64,000 bases of DNA from Carnobacterium divergens DSM 20623. GTDB lineage: Bacteria; Bacillota; Bacilli; Lactobacillales; Carnobacteriaceae. Below are positions 34,681 to 44,405 of this stretch, piece by piece. A model generated the notes under the pieces. That model made no database searches, was not told the DNA's origin, and saw only the letters and a list, made by a program, of their open reading frames with translations. The DNA lies in the NCBI RefSeq assembly GCF_000744255.1, contig NZ_JQLO01000001.1:1612001-1676000 (forward strand). The letters are read 5' to 3'. A program made the translations under genes and the position numbers. Each line of letters begins with the position of its first letter. Within the stretch, counting starts at the first letter, position 1.

Positions 34681-36451
34681 ATTCTCCTCGATCTAAACGA
34701 TATAACGTTTGGTAACGTTCATTTGTAGCTAAAAGCTCTGTTGGTGTGCCAAAAATCTCAATTTTCCCATTTTCAAGAAAAATTACTTGATCCATTTGAT
34801 TGACACCTTGTAAATGATGGGTAATCCAGATAATCGTTTTATCCTTCAACACATCAAACAACGTATCTAGCAATCTTTGTTCTGTGATCGGATCTAAGCC
34901 TACTGTAGGCTCGTCTAACAGCACAATTGGGTTATCCTGCAATAGAATCCGTGCCAAAGCTAAACGTTGTCTTTCGCCTCCAGAAAAGCGGCCACCAGCT
35001 TCTTCTACTAACGTATGAAAGCCTTCTGGTAAACTTGCAATCATTTCACCTAAACCCACTTGATAAAGCGCTGCAATCACTTCTTCGTCCGTTGCTTTTA
35101 TATTTCCTAAGCGGACATTATTTAACACAGTCGTATCAAATAAATATGGATTTTGATTAATAACTCCAATCCAATTTGAAATGCCATCGCCAAATTCATA
35201 AGTTGGAATACCATTAATCGTTATTTCGCCTGCTGTTGGCATTAAATCGCCACGAAGTATTTTCCCAAGCGTACTTTTACCAGCGCCACTTTTACCTAAC
35301 AACGCAAGTTTTTCCCCTTTTGCTAAAGTAATCGATAAATCATCAATAATCGTTTTATTGGTTTCTTCATAAGAAAATGACACATGCTGGATTTGAAGCT
35401 CTTGAAAGACCTCTTCTGTTAATCCTAGGGCGCGTTCACTTGCTTCATCAGCAGAATCATCGATCTTAGGCAAATCATTCATACGTTCCACTGAATCACC
35501 ATAAATAGGCAATTCAGAAATAGCTTGAGGAATCGGTGCAAAAGCATCAATTAATGGAAAAACGGCTAGCACGAAAGCGGCAATCCAGTTGGCACCACCG
35601 CCATGATTCCCTTGAAAAACCGTACTTGTCCAAACTAAAACAGCTAGTGCAATTAACCCAAAGCAAAGCTGAACTAAGAAATCACGAACACGATCAAATC
35701 GTTTGATTTTTTCATCGTAATCACGAACTTCTGCTTCACTCGCTTCATAACTAGTGATAAAGTCATGCTTTCTGCCACTAAATAGCCAATCGCCTACACC
35801 TAAAACCGCATCTGTTAATTGATCGTATAAACCATTACGAGCGGTTTTTTGAGCGTACATTCTTGCACCGTTCACTAAAACCGATACTAATGGCATTAAA
35901 ATTGTAACAACAGCTAGCATCAACAACATCATCAGTGCAAATGGAATTGAAAAGAAGCCCAATCCAATCACCACTAAAATATAAATACCCCATGAAATCA
36001 GTGTTGGAAAAATAGTTCGTAAATACAAGTTTTGGATGTGATCGATATCTTCTGCTAAAATAGCTAAAATATCTCCCGTCTTGTATTTTCCTTTAAAGAA
36101 GATTGCTTCTTTTTCTAAAGAACGATACAATTTCACACGTAAATCAGAGGTCATTTTCAACACCCAGTTATGACTAACTAAGCGCTCAACGTAACGAAAC
36201 GTTGGTCTGCCAATCCCGAAGGCTCTCGTTAGTACAATGGGAACATAAACCAGCATAATATTTTCAGGTAAACTAGCCGAGCGACTAATTAAGTATCCTG
36301 AAACAAACATCAACGCACTTCCACAAAATAGCGTCATAAACCCTAAGAATAAAACAAGGTATAATAATTTACGATATTTTGCCATATAAGGCTTAACCCA
36401 GCTATCTTCGCTAAATGTTTGACGCATTTTTAGCATCATTTTTTTATTCAT
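34679..36451 (-). CDS. cydC: Cysteine/glutathione ABC exporter, CydC-type subunit
   Basis: A 590-aa half-ABC transporter: six helices, then an ATPase with Walker A GKSGAGKST, signature FSGGERQRLALARIL and Walker B IVLLDEPTVGLD. The N-terminal stretch RAFGIGRPTFRYVERLVSH matches the Escherichia coli CydC subunit. CydDC exports thiols and heme-related signals needed to assemble cytochrome bd. Its start overlaps the end of the upstream cydD gene by eight bases. Some Gram-positive naming schemes swap the two letters. Confidence 0.88.
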   Translation of the reverse strand: MNKKMMLKMRQTFSEDSWVKPYMAKYRKLLYLVLFLGFMTLFCGSALMFVSGYLISRSASLPENIMLVYVPIVLTRAFGIGRPTFRYVERLVSHNWVLKMTSDLRVKLYRSLEKEAIFFKGKYKTGDILAILAEDIDHIQNLYLRTIFPTLISWGIYILVVIGLGFFSIPFALMMLLMLAVVTILMPLVSVLVNGARMYAQKTARNGLYDQLTDAVLGVGDWLFSGRKHDFITSYEASEAEVRDYDEKIKRFDRVRDFLVQLCFGLIALAVLVWTSTVFQGNHGGGANWIAAFVLAVFPLIDAFAPIPQAISELPIYGDSVERMNDLPKIDDSADEASERALGLTEEVFQELQIQHVSFSYEETNKTIIDDLSITLAKGEKLALLGKSGAGKSTLGKILRGDLMPTAGEITINGIPTYEFGDGISNWIGVINQNPYLFDTTVLNNVRLGNIKATDEEVIAALYQVGLGEMIASLPEGFHTLVEEAGGRFSGGERQRLALARILLQDNPIVLLDEPTVGLDPITEQRLLDTLFDVLKDKTIIWITHHLQGVNQMDQVIFLENGKIEIFGTPTELLATNERYQTLYRLDRGE

Positions 36452-38186
36452 TTGGTAGCTCTCCTCTCATTTGATTCATCAAGGAGACATACGCCCCATT
36501 TTTTGCTAGTAATTCTTCGTGAGTGCCTGCATCCACAACTTTACCTTGATCTAAAACTAAAATCATATCCATTTCATTTGTCCAATGCAGACGATGAGTA
36601 GCAAAGAAAACTAAATGATTTTCCATCAAAGGCAGAATTGTCTCTTTCAAGGCGACTTCTGTTTCGATGTCTAAATGAGCAGTTGGCTCATCAAACAGTA
36701 AAATTTTACGTTCCGTCTCTAGAAAAGCTCTTGCAATCGCGACTCTTTGGGCTTGCCCCCCGCTCATCATTCGACCACTTTCACCAACAAAGGTATTCAT
36801 CCCTTCTGGCAGCTCTTCAATAAATTCTTTCAGTCCTGCTTTTTGGGCAGCAATTAAAACCGCTTCATCACTTGCTTTTGGTTGATAAAAACGAATATTA
36901 TTTGCTAACGTATCATGGAACAAATAAGGTTTTTGTGGAATATAAACCATTTCTTTTTGCCAATTACGCTGTGCAAAATGAGGGATTTTGGTACCATTTA
37001 TTTCAATTTGAGTTCCATCGATTGGCTGTAAAAAACCACCAATTGTATCAATAAAGGTTGATTTTCCAGAACCACTGGCTCCGATCAAACCAATTTTCCC
37101 AAAGCCCTTCCATTCAAAATTCAACTCATCAATGGCTAAACGATCATTATTTTCGTAGGAAACCTTTAAGTTTTCGATTTTCAGTGTACTTTCAGCATTC
37201 CAAAGAGAGGCCTCATCTGATAAAACCTCAACATCCGTCGGCGTCTCTAATGCTAAAACATCCAAAATAGCACCCATGGCATTTTTCCCATCTAAGGTTG
37301 CGTGATAGTCGCTTGAAAATTCTCTTAAAGGCAAGAAAAATTCAGGTGCTAAAATCAATACTGTCAAAGCTGGCAATAACAACAGCGCCCCTTCAAGTAA
37401 ACGCAACCCTAAGAACAATGCGATTACTGCAATGGATAAGGTTGTAAAAAAGTCTAGTGCAAACGTTGATAAAATTGCTATCTTCAACGTACTGATGGTG
37501 GCTTTTCGATAGCTTTCACTCACATCATGTACATTTTTACGGTATTTCTTACTTAGACCTAGTAACTTTAAGGTTTCCAAGCCTTGTAAGGCATCCACAA
37601 AATGATTTGATAAAATACGGTACGTTTCATATTGTCGATCTGCTTTCCCTTTAGCAGCATAGCCTAAAATAATCATAAAAAGAATAATGATTGGAAAAAC
37701 AATAATCATGATTACACCTGAATCAACATCTAATGTGAAAACATAAATTAAGACAATCCAAGGTATCATCATCATATTCATCATTTTTGATAAAAATAAG
37801 GTGATGTAATTTTCCGCTTGACGGATACCTTCTAACGCCATTGTCACAACGTTTCCGGTTCCTGATTTTTGAACCATATTAGGCCCCAATGAAAAAACTT
37901 GATTCAATAATGCTTTTCGTAACTCTTTGCCTTTTTCATATGAATACTTATCTAGAAGATGTTCTCTAATTAGTGTCAATAAATGACGACCACCAAAAGC
38001 TAAAAAAAAGTACAGCATTCTGGTCAGCTGATGAGACAATCCTTCACCGTTCCATAATCCTGTAATTGAAAGGGCCAAATACCTAGCTTGAAAAATAATC
38101 ATAAAAGCTTGCAGAAAAGAAATTCCTGCAAGCATTATCATCATTTTTTTCATGCCAGATAAACCCAATAAGCGTTTATCCATCAT
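36444..38186 (-). CDS. cydD: Cysteine/glutathione ABC exporter, CydD-type subunit
   Basis: 580 aa with the same half-transporter layout. The central region with NHFVDALQGLETLKLLG, FALDFFTTLSIAVIAL and ILAPEFFLPLREFSSDYHA corresponds to Escherichia coli CydD, which is why I assign this letter. Walker A (GASGSGKST), signature (MSGGQAQRVAIARAF) and Walker B (LLFDEPTAHLD) are intact. It lies three bases after cydB and overlaps cydC. The order cydA-cydB-cydD-cydC is that of Gram-positive operons. Confidence 0.88.
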   Translation of the reverse strand: MMDKRLLGLSGMKKMMIMLAGISFLQAFMIIFQARYLALSITGLWNGEGLSHQLTRMLYFFLAFGGRHLLTLIREHLLDKYSYEKGKELRKALLNQVFSLGPNMVQKSGTGNVVTMALEGIRQAENYITLFLSKMMNMMMIPWIVLIYVFTLDVDSGVIMIIVFPIIILFMIILGYAAKGKADRQYETYRILSNHFVDALQGLETLKLLGLSKKYRKNVHDVSESYRKATISTLKIAILSTFALDFFTTLSIAVIALFLGLRLLEGALLLLPALTVLILAPEFFLPLREFSSDYHATLDGKNAMGAILDVLALETPTDVEVLSDEASLWNAESTLKIENLKVSYENNDRLAIDELNFEWKGFGKIGLIGASGSGKSTFIDTIGGFLQPIDGTQIEINGTKIPHFAQRNWQKEMVYIPQKPYLFHDTLANNIRFYQPKASDEAVLIAAQKAGLKEFIEELPEGMNTFVGESGRMMSGGQAQRVAIARAFLETERKILLFDEPTAHLDIETEVALKETILPLMENHLVFFATHRLHWTNEMDMILVLDQGKVVDAGTHEELLAKNGAYVSLMNQMRGELPNE

Positions 38187-38188
38187 AA

Positions 38189-39214
38189 TTAATATTTCAC
38201 CGCTTTTTCCTTAGTAATTCGTTTGCGGAAAACGTAGTAACTCCAGCTTTGATACGCAATAACAAATGGCAAGATTGAAAGTGATAACCATGTCATTAGT
38301 TTTAACGTATACGGAGAACTTGAAGCTGTTTTAATCATTAAATCAAAGTCAGGTGAGATTGAACTTACCATGACACGTGGGAATAAACCAAAGAACAATA
38401 ATGCGACTAAAGCAATTAAAGTCAACCCACTTGTGATAAATGACAACCATTCTTTGTCTTTATAAATTCCGTATGTTGCTAGTACACTTAGCAATACAAT
38501 CACTACTAACCATGCTAGTGTTGATACAGGGTGAATATCAAAGAAGTCAGTTGAAACATACAACAAGCCTGCAAATGCTACTAACCCAACAAACAAGACT
38601 AAATATAATTTTTTCCCATAAGCTACTGCACGATCTCTTACTTCACCGATTGTTTTCAAACGGATGTAGTTAAAGCCATGTAACAAGCATAATAATGTTA
38701 ATGCGACACCCCCAACAAGTGAGAATGGTGTAAAGTAAGACGTAAACGTTGCTGTCATATTTCCGTCAGCATCTAGTGGCATTCCACTTACCATACTGGT
38801 AAATAGAACTCCAAAAAAGAATGGTGGAATAATGCTTCCAAAGAATAATGTCCAATCCCAGAAGTTACGCCCTTTTTCTGTTTCCATTTTGCCACGGAAC
38901 TCAAACGATACACCGCGGATAATCAAACCGAATAAGATTGTAAATAAAATCAGATAGTAGCCACTAAATACAGAAGCATACCAGTATGGGAATGACGCAA
39001 ACATCGCGCCCCCAGCAGTTAACAACCAAACTTCGTTCCCATCCCAGACAGGACCAATTGACTCAATAATTTGTGAACGCTCTTCGCGGTCTTTTGCTAA
39101 AATACGAGTAGACATCCCAACACCAAAGTCAAATCCTTCTAAGAAGAAGAAGCCTGCGAATAGGACACCGATTAAAATAAACCACAAAAACTGTAAGTTA
39201 CTGATATCACTCAT
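38189..39214 (-). CDS. cydB: Cytochrome bd oxidase subunit II
   Basis: 341 aa from the ATG at 39214, which overlaps the cydA end by eight bases and uses GGGGGC as ribosome site. The N-terminal FFLEGFDFGVGM motif and the following VWDGNEVWLLTAGGAMFASFP region are diagnostic of CydB. It has about nine membrane helices and forms the oxidase with CydA. Confidence 0.95.
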   Translation of the reverse strand: MSDISNLQFLWFILIGVLFAGFFFLEGFDFGVGMSTRILAKDREERSQIIESIGPVWDGNEVWLLTAGGAMFASFPYWYASVFSGYYLILFTILFGLIIRGVSFEFRGKMETEKGRNFWDWTLFFGSIIPPFFFGVLFTSMVSGMPLDADGNMTATFTSYFTPFSLVGGVALTLLCLLHGFNYIRLKTIGEVRDRAVAYGKKLYLVLFVGLVAFAGLLYVSTDFFDIHPVSTLAWLVVIVLLSVLATYGIYKDKEWLSFITSGLTLIALVALLFFGLFPRVMVSSISPDFDLMIKTASSSPYTLKLMTWLSLSILPFVIAYQSWSYYVFRKRITKEKAVKY

Positions 39215-40625
39215 CTCCGAAAGCCCCCTTTTCAAATGGATCTACATTTGCTTTAGAATCATGATCTTGACTTTCTAGCTCATGGTAAGGACCTTTGTCC
39301 ATCTCTTTTTTCACAAGGTAAACCATTACGGCACCAAGGCCTGAGAATAAACAGAAGTAAATAATATTACTAATTAATAGCGACGTTGTTGAAACGTTTG
39401 GTGATACACTATCAGCAATCGTAAAGACGCCGTATACCGTCCATGGGTAACGACCCAATTCCGTAATCAACCAACCTGCTGTATTCGCAATAAATGGTAC
39501 AAACGTACAAAATGCAATGACACGTAATAACCAGTTCATTTCCATTAATGTTTTCTTCTTATTGTTAAACCATAGACCAAGAATAGCAACTAATGATAAG
39601 AATACTCCACTACCAGCCATAATTCTGAAACTCCAGAAAAGAGTTCGAACCGGTGGGAAGTAATTCTGATTGCCGTATTTTTCAATCAATTCTTTATTAA
39701 TTGACAGCATGCCTCGAATGGCACCTTCTGGTTTGTTAAATGAAAGAATACTTAATAAATAAGGGATTTCCAATGACCAAGTTGTTTCTTTCTTTTCAAC
39801 GTCATGAATGCCTAGTAATGCCCATGAAGCAGGATCTCCAGAATCTTCATACAAACCTTCTGTTGCAGCAAATTTCATTGGTTGATCGTGTACTAAAGCT
39901 TTTGTTTGTAAATCTCCACTTAAAATAGAGCAAACGGCACCAATCAAGCCAAGTGTTAAGCCGATATTTAATGACTTTTTAAAGAATGATGTATCTTTTT
40001 TAGCTAGTAATTTAAATGCTGATAAACCAGCAACCACAAAGCCACCAAGAACTACCGCACCAAATAATACGTGACTAAATTCATACCATACTTGAGGACT
40101 TGTTAACAATGCACCAAAATCATTTAATTCAGCGCGTCCATTGTTTAACTCATATCCTACTGGATGTTGCATAAAGCTATTGGCAACTAAAATCCAGAAA
40201 GCCGACATCATCGAACCAAAGACCACTAACCAAATAAAGACCATATGAACTTTTTTACTGAATTTATCCCAGCCAAAAATCCACAATCCAATAAATGTTG
40301 ACTCTAGGAAGAAGGCTAATAACGCTTCTACCGCAAGTGGCGCTCCAAAAATATCCCCTACGAATCGAGAATAGTCTGACCAGTTCATCCCAAATTGAAA
40401 CTCTTGAATGATCCCTGTCACTACTCCAACAGCAAAACTTAATAGGAAAATATGTCCCCAAAATTTCGCCATGTCTTTATAGACATCTTTTTTCTTCACA
40501 ACATACATCGTTTCCATGACAGCAACTGCTAAAGCTAATCCAATTGATAATGGCACAAAGAAATAATGAAAAACGGTTGTCATCGCAAACTGAAAACGTG
40601 CTAGTGTAACGATATCTAATCCCAC
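39207..40625 (-). CDS. cydA: Cytochrome bd oxidase subunit I
   Basis: 472 aa starting at GTG behind GAGGAGG. His20 in TTVFHYF corresponds to the heme ligand His19 of Escherichia coli; the second axial His lies in WYEFSHVLFG. The quinol loop is short, as in most Firmicutes. The enzyme reduces oxygen to water with quinol at high affinity. It heads the cydABDC operon. As no heme synthesis genes are in view, activity may depend on imported heme, as known for Lactococcus and Enterococcus. Confidence 0.95.
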   Translation of the reverse strand: MGLDIVTLARFQFAMTTVFHYFFVPLSIGLALAVAVMETMYVVKKKDVYKDMAKFWGHIFLLSFAVGVVTGIIQEFQFGMNWSDYSRFVGDIFGAPLAVEALLAFFLESTFIGLWIFGWDKFSKKVHMVFIWLVVFGSMMSAFWILVANSFMQHPVGYELNNGRAELNDFGALLTSPQVWYEFSHVLFGAVVLGGFVVAGLSAFKLLAKKDTSFFKKSLNIGLTLGLIGAVCSILSGDLQTKALVHDQPMKFAATEGLYEDSGDPASWALLGIHDVEKKETTWSLEIPYLLSILSFNKPEGAIRGMLSINKELIEKYGNQNYFPPVRTLFWSFRIMAGSGVFLSLVAILGLWFNNKKKTLMEMNWLLRVIAFCTFVPFIANTAGWLITELGRYPWTVYGVFTIADSVSPNVSTTSLLISNIIYFCLFSGLGAVMVYLVKKEMDKGPYHELESQDHDSKANVDPFEKGAFGDE

Positions 40626-40783
40626 TACAAAAAACCTCCTCTTTTTATGTTCATTTTCATAAAACTAATTTTGATATTAATTTTTTGAACTTCACTCTAT
40701 ATTATAATCATTATAAAAAGTTTTACAACCATTAGGGACAAAATTTCTGTTGACTTTCTAAAATTAGGTATGATATAAGCTTT

Positions 40784-41665
40784 TCAAATAACAGGATAAA
40801 AGTCCCACTTGATTAATTTTTCTTTTGTTAGTAACACCATTTTCTTATTTTCAACCCCTTGCGCAATTCCGTAAGCAACTGACATCTCTAAATAGGCCGT
40901 TTTTTGATCCCCTTCTACATAAGAAATACAGGCTTTCTCATAAAAAAGTTCTGCTAAATAGTAGCTATTGTGTAAGTCATTAGCAAACTGAATTCCTTTT
41001 TCAAGATAAATCCTAGCGTCGCTGTAGGCTTTCTTTTTACGATGAATCGATGCAATGTTGTAAAAAATCTTTGTGAGCAAGTATGATTTTTCATTCATGG
41101 ATACACTGTTGATAGCCAATAAACTATCATGCAGATAGTTCATCCCCTCTGCCTCTGCTCCTAAATCAATATAAACTTTTCCTAAACAACTTAAAATCAA
41201 TACTTCATAAGTAGTAAAATAATGATTATTAGGAGAATAAGTGTACTCTAAGGCCATTGTTAAATCATTTAATGCTCCTTTATAATCACCATCCACATAA
41301 TAACGACAACTTCCCTTGCAATAATAATAAAATTGCAAATCCACATCCTCATGAAACTCGTTGATGCAGTTATTTTGTTTCAAAAATACTTTTAGCTGAT
41401 CATATTGGTTATTGTCAAAATAATCACTCATCTTTTTTAACGTATCTTTATTTGAAGAAATATGGTTCACATTAGAAGAAACAGCTTTTTCCACAGAGAT
41501 TCCAAGCCGTTCACACAATTGATGTAATACTACAGCATTTGGGACTTCGAGTCCACTCTCAATGCGGCTCAAGACACTTTGGGAGCAGATTTTTTCAGCT
41601 AACGTTTTTTGAGTCATATTATTCTGTTTCCTAAATTTTTTTATGGTGGAACCTAGATTTGCCAT
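40784..41665 (-). CDS. RRNPP/Rgg-type peptide-responsive regulator
   Basis: About 293 aa from the ATG at 41665. An N-terminal XRE-type HTH (MTQKTLAEKICSQSVLSRIE) is followed by a run of helix pairs with TPR-like spacing (for example YCKGSCRYYVDGDYKGALND and LLTKIFYNIASIHRKKKAYS). This is the layout of PlcR, PrgX and related regulators, which bind short signal peptides. A perfect 14-bp palindrome lies 24 bases upstream. No small peptide gene is evident beside it. It may act on its own promoter or on distant targets. Confidence 0.75.
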   Translation of the reverse strand: MANLGSTIKKFRKQNNMTQKTLAEKICSQSVLSRIESGLEVPNAVVLHQLCERLGISVEKAVSSNVNHISSNKDTLKKMSDYFDNNQYDQLKVFLKQNNCINEFHEDVDLQFYYYCKGSCRYYVDGDYKGALNDLTMALEYTYSPNNHYFTTYEVLILSCLGKVYIDLGAEAEGMNYLHDSLLAINSVSMNEKSYLLTKIFYNIASIHRKKKAYSDARIYLEKGIQFANDLHNSYYLAELFYEKACISYVEGDQKTAYLEMSVAYGIAQGVENKKMVLLTKEKLIKWDFYPVI

Positions 41666-41688
41666 AAAGTGTCTCACTTTCAAAAAAT

Positions 41689-41702
41689 ATGCGAATTCGC
41701 AT
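41689..41702. promoter_or_regulatory. Perfect palindrome upstream of the RRNPP regulator
   Basis: ATGCGAATTCGCAT is a perfect 14-bp inverted repeat in the gap between the regulator and the divergent small gene. It resembles PlcR-box spacing (TATG-N8-CATA outer bases) but differs in the inner bases. It is a likely operator. Confidence 0.5.
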
Positions 41703-41781
41703 TTTATAATTTATATCATTTATTGCATAATGATGTTATTCACTTTTCATGAATAAAAAAGTTTATTGGAGGCGAAAACCA

Positions 41782-41967
41782 ATGGGGTACGCTGATCAAA
41801 TCATCTTCACATTAAATGAAAAAGAGTTTGAAGGATATATCGAAAAAGTTTATGAGAATTCCTTCTTAGTAATAGCGCTGAATTCAGACAAAGAATTCGA
41901 TGAAAAATACCACGGCAAACTAATTGTCCGCAAATCAGATTGTCGGTTACTGGAAGCTTCTCATTAA
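41782..41967 (+). CDS. Small protein, DUF2187-like (61 aa)
   Basis: The ATG at 41782 follows TTGGAGGCGAA; the frame upstream to 41749 overlaps this ribosome site. The product has short beta strands with GYIEKVYENSFLVIAL and ends near KLIVRKSDCRLL, which resembles the KOW-like DUF2187 family of small Firmicutes proteins. The family assignment is tentative. It is divergent from the RRNPP regulator gene. Confidence 0.65.
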   Translation: MGYADQIIFTLNEKEFEGYIEKVYENSFLVIALNSDKEFDEKYHGKLIVRKSDCRLLEASH

Positions 41968-42002
41968 TAAAAACATGACCATCATTAGAATAAACTAGAA
42001 AA

Positions 42003-42032
42003 AAATAAGTAGACTTGTCTGCTTATTTTTTT
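42003..42032 (+). terminator. Terminator of the DUF2187-like gene
   Basis: AATAAGTAGAC pairs with GTCTGCTTATT, followed by TTTTTATTTT. Confidence 0.8.
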
Positions 42033-42145
42033 ATTTTACTAATAATATTAATATTTATTTTAACACTTTATTAGCAATGATGCTTTATTTATTTTTACGG
42101 GATCAGGCTTCATTCAAAAAAAGACTTGTTTTATTTCTTTTTAAG

Positions 42146-42184
42146 AATAAAAAATAAGAATCAGTTATTCTGACTCTTATTTTT
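42146..42184 (-). terminator. Terminator overlapping the fbp stop
   Basis: AAAAATAAGAATCAG pairs with CTGACTCTTATTTTT. The hairpin begins within the last codons of fbp. Confidence 0.75.
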
Positions 42185-44138
42185 GACTAATTACTCCATC
42201 TTGGTAGGCTTTTAATAACTTCTTTAGATCAATTAATTGTTTCATTAATTCCTGCCCTGTATCCGTTTCACTTACCTTTTTACGCTTTAATTCTAAATCA
42301 ATTACGCGTCTTGTTGAAATAATATCTCGCTCATTTTCAATTGCATCCATCCTTGAAGTAAAAGGTTGATGTGAGGCTAATTGCATACCGTAGGAATTGT
42401 AAAGCAACGTATAACCTGCAAGGCCCGTTGTCTTTTGATATGCTTTTGAAAAACCACCATCAATAACAATCAATTTACCGTTTGCTTTAATAGGATTTTC
42501 ACCGATGCGTTCCTTTACTGGAGTATGCCCATTAATAATGTGCCCACAAGTGGGATTCAGATGAAACTCTTCTAAAATCATACGACAACATTTTTCTGTA
42601 TTTCGCAAACGATAATACGCATTTTTTTGTTCCTCATGCGTTTCTTTATCCTCAATAAAATAACGTTCAAAAGTTGTCATCTGATCTTTTCCAAATAATG
42701 AAGAAACCGCACCTGTCCATAAATACCAAATCAAATCTAACTCAGCTGTTTTATCAGTTTCTTTTGATAGCCAACTTTTTCTTAGCGCCAGTTCAAATTG
42801 ATCTAACAATTGTTTCCCTTGATAGGAGATTCCCTTCAATTTTAATGACATCAAACTGCCATCTTCGTTTAATGGAACACAACCATGAATCAATAAATTA
42901 TTATTATACGTTAAATACATACTGCCATGGCTGTAGAGAAATGACATATGTCGCTGCAATTTTTCACTGTGTTGAAACGCCTCACTTAATTTTTCAATGA
43001 CTTGTTGCTCCTCTTCCGTTAAACAATAAGGGTCTAATGGATCAATTGTTGGAAAGTAAGCATTTATTAAGGGATAGACTTTTCCTTTAATCGTAATGGT
43101 TTGGTGGTTATAATCTATTTTAGATAAAAGTAGACGATCTTCCATTTGAAATTCTGGATGGCGTTTAATAATCGGGCCTTCCAATTTAAATTGAATCACC
43201 GCAATTGCTTGATGGATTTTCGTAATTTGTTGCAGCTCATCGGTTAAATAAGACGTCGTTTTTTGATCAATTTTCGGTGCAAAACAGGCTCCGCTTTCTT
43301 TTGAATAAACCCTTTCTGCAAACGTCAATAACGGTCTTAACGGAATACCATAGCCTTCTTCAAGAATTGATAAATTATCATATCGCGCGCAAATTCTTAA
43401 TACATTTGCTAAACAAACTTGTGAACCACTTGCTGCACCCATCCATAAAATATCATGGTTTCCCCATTGAATATCCACAGAATGGTAGTCCATTAAGGTA
43501 TCCATAATTTTATCAGGAAACGGTCCACGATCGTAAATATCTCCCACTACATGTAAATGATCTACCACTAAACGCTGGATTAAATAGGAGATTGCGCTTA
43601 CAAATTGAAAACCTCGATTTAACGCAATGATACTTTGAATAATTGCATTATAATAATCTTCCTTGTCATTTGAATCGTTCGCCTTAAATAGTAATTCTTC
43701 TATTATATACGCAAATTCATTAGGAAGAGCCTTTCTAACTTTTGAACGTGTGTATTTTGACGCTACAAAAACGCACAGCTCTACTAAGCGATTTAAGGTA
43801 ATTTTGTACCATTCATCAATTTCTTGTTGATTTTTTAAAGCTTCAATCGTCAACGTCATTTTTTCTTCTGGATAATAAATCAACGTAGCTAAATGAGTCA
43901 TCTCTTTTTGAGTCAAACGATTACTAAAAATATCCTTGATTTTTTCTTTAATGTTTCCTGAACCGTTTCGTAGAACTTGTTGAAAAGCTTCATACTCACC
44001 GTGTATATCACTAATGAAATGTTCAGTACCTTTTGGTAAATTTAAAATAGCTTGCAGATTAATGATTTCAGTCGCTGTTTCACCAATTGTTGGAAATTCT
44101 TTTGCTAATAAAGTTAAGTATTTTTGATTATTGTTCAT
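42177..44138 (-). CDS. fbp: Fructose-1,6-bisphosphatase, class III
   Basis: 653 aa from the ATG at 44138, behind GGAGGGGG; Bacillus subtilis Fbp is close in length. The calcineurin-like metal motifs are all present: [11 protein letters not shown] (DxH), [11 protein letters not shown] (GDxxDR), [10 protein letters not shown] (GNHD) and later [10 protein letters not shown] and INGHTPVKE. It removes the C1 phosphate of fructose-1,6-bisphosphate for gluconeogenesis. It is a single gene. Confidence 0.93.
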   Translation of the reverse strand: MNNNQKYLTLLAKEFPTIGETATEIINLQAILNLPKGTEHFISDIHGEYEAFQQVLRNGSGNIKEKIKDIFSNRLTQKEMTHLATLIYYPEEKMTLTIEALKNQQEIDEWYKITLNRLVELCVFVASKYTRSKVRKALPNEFAYIIEELLFKANDSNDKEDYYNAIIQSIIALNRGFQFVSAISYLIQRLVVDHLHVVGDIYDRGPFPDKIMDTLMDYHSVDIQWGNHDILWMGAASGSQVCLANVLRICARYDNLSILEEGYGIPLRPLLTFAERVYSKESGACFAPKIDQKTTSYLTDELQQITKIHQAIAVIQFKLEGPIIKRHPEFQMEDRLLLSKIDYNHQTITIKGKVYPLINAYFPTIDPLDPYCLTEEEQQVIEKLSEAFQHSEKLQRHMSFLYSHGSMYLTYNNNLLIHGCVPLNEDGSLMSLKLKGISYQGKQLLDQFELALRKSWLSKETDKTAELDLIWYLWTGAVSSLFGKDQMTTFERYFIEDKETHEEQKNAYYRLRNTEKCCRMILEEFHLNPTCGHIINGHTPVKERIGENPIKANGKLIVIDGGFSKAYQKTTGLAGYTLLYNSYGMQLASHQPFTSRMDAIENERDIISTRRVIDLELKRKKVSETDTGQELMKQLIDLKKLLKAYQDGVISQK

Positions 44139-44405
44139 TTTGCAGCCCCCTCCATTCTTCATCACTAAATAGGTATACCAATGATTATAACACACATCCA
44201 ATATAGTTTATATTAAAAACAATTAAACAATAAAAACGACTATACCAAATAAAAAAATAGATACATTCCTTTATTAATCTCGATAGTTAAGCAACGAGCG
44301 TCTTGACAAAATTTTGATTTCTTTCTATTAAGTGTTAAAATTAGAACCGATTGAATCCTATTTTTATCTATTAGGTAGATTATTTTTTATAAGAAAGGTC
44401 TTATT

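Noticed and set aside
42674-43000. Plus-strand frame opposite fbp
   Set aside because: Shadow of a well conserved gene; no ribosome site or family features.
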